Source: JANNSX01 sp963741525 | GTDB lineage: Bacteria; Pseudomonadota; Alphaproteobacteria; Rhizobiales; Hyphomicrobiaceae | Length of the DNA stretch: 64,000 bases | Direction of reading: 5' to 3' | Assembly: GCA_963741525.1 (NCBI GenBank) | Contig: CAVUIW010000005.1 | Coordinates: 1-64,000 of the forward strand | Part shown: positions 63,571-64,000 of the stretch, one piece after another | Position numbering within the stretch: the stretch's first letter is position 1 | How the letters are laid out: each line of letters begins with the position of its first letter | Made by a program: the position numbers and the translations under genes | The notes under the pieces: generated by a model | The model's database searches: none | Told to the model about the DNA's origin: nothing | Seen by the model: the letters and a program-made list of their open reading frames with translations, nothing else

Positions 63571-64000
63571 TCAGCTCCTCGGAAGTCTGTTCAAGCAGTC
63601 GGCCAGAGCGCGGCGAACCATCACCGCGATCATGTGGCGGCGGTACTCGGCGCTGGCCCGGACATCGTCGATCGGCCTGGCATCAATGGCAGCGCGCTCG
63701 CCGGCGTCCGCACGGATCGGCTCGGTCAGATCTTCGGCGGTCAATCCGGTGAGCATGGCCTCTGCGTCTGGCGAGCGCAGGATCACAGGCCCCACCGCGC
63801 CAAGCGCAATCCGCGCCCGCCTGACGCGACGCGTGTCGTCGAGAAGCAGCGACGCGCTGGCGTTGACGAGCGCGATGTCGACAACGGTGCGCGCGACCCG
63901 GCGGTAAGCACCCGCCAGATACTTTCCGGGCAGCGGAATGCCGATCGACGTCATGATCTCGGCCGGCGCCAGCGCCGTGCGTTTTGGACCGGTGAAGAAG
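63571..64000 (-). CDS. molybdenum hydroxylase, FAD-binding subunit (C-terminal part, runs off right edge)
   Basis: The visible 143 residues are the C-terminal part of a CoxM-like subunit: IPLPGKYLAGAYRRVARTVV, VDIALVNASASLLLDD, RVRRARIALGAVGPVILRSP and a final EYRRHMIAVMVRRALAD, the CO_deh_flav_C domain. The frame is open to the window edge. The FAD site lies beyond it. It precedes the 2Fe-2S subunit by three bases, giving the medium-small-large gene order. Confidence 0.9.
   Translation of the reverse strand, partial: FFTGPKRTALAPAEIMTSIGIPLPGKYLAGAYRRVARTVVDIALVNASASLLLDDTRRVRRARIALGAVGPVILRSPDAEAMLTGLTAEDLTEPIRADAGERAAIDARPIDDVRASAEYRRHMIAVMVRRALADCLNRLPRS

Overview
The window is a GC-rich chromosomal segment from an alphaproteobacterium, most likely order Hyphomicrobiales (Rhizobiales). 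Three things point there: the nrdR-ribD-ribE-ribH-nusB order, a rpoD/dnaG/yqeY/carA neighbourhood, and a DnaG whose CHC2 zinc ligands are degenerate. Small REP-like palindromes built on a GGCGAACCGG / TTCGCC core are scattered through the window. No phage, transposase, CRISPR array or rRNA operon was found. One tRNA gene (tRNA-Thr, GGT anticodon) is present.

Layout: 0-4.8 kb holds the start of an RTX protein, small conserved proteins, a BetI/TetR-like regulator, rpmJ, a TPR protein and a tandem pair of VOC genes, the second frameshifted. 4.8-10.4 kb is a substrate-uptake locus: a sulfatase-superfamily hydrolase and a complete NMT1/sulfonate-type ABC transporter (two permeases, ATPase, binding protein) on one strand, divergent from a MarR regulator with a clear palindrome between them. 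10.5-15.3 kb has HlyU-like, flavin reductase and MsrB genes, a broken acetyltransferase and a DUF4160/DUF2442 pair. 15.3-25.1 kb is core: rpoD, dnaG, yqeY and carA, interrupted between dnaG and yqeY by an amidohydrolase and a flavin amine oxidase.

25-41 kb carries ChaN, a double DUF1801 protein, tRNA-Thr, murA, a Rieske oxygenase/2-hydroxyacid dehydrogenase pair, a ureohydrolase, an ATP-grasp protein, a frameshifted FAD oxidoreductase, an MFS transporter, a flavin reductase, a host-attachment protein, a frameshifted hemerythrin protein, a MITE-like palindromic element and glpK. 41-48.8 kb has a TadG-like surface protein, a membrane protein, msrA, a frameshifted LLM monooxygenase, hutD and recO. 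48.8-50.4 kb is a frameshifted beta-solenoid/RTX gene. 50.4-54.8 kb is MFS-nusB-ribH-ribE-ribD-nrdR, almost all with overlapping start and stop codons. 54.9-64 kb has an SDR/GrdB-like pair, a TauD-type dioxygenase, an ArsR/SRPBCC pair behind a perfect 26-bp palindrome, a polysaccharide deacetylase, and a three-subunit molybdenum hydroxylase (large, 2Fe-2S and FAD subunits) running off the right edge.

Two patterns stand out. First, three accessory segments (the amine oxidase, the MITE and the RTX gene) are each bracketed by a direct repeat of the end of a neighbouring core gene (yqeY 3' end, glpK 3' end, recO 5' end). Second, six genes are split by a single reading-frame change. That may mean pseudogenisation or consensus errors in the source assembly. 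All family calls come from reading motifs and overall resemblance; no database search was run.
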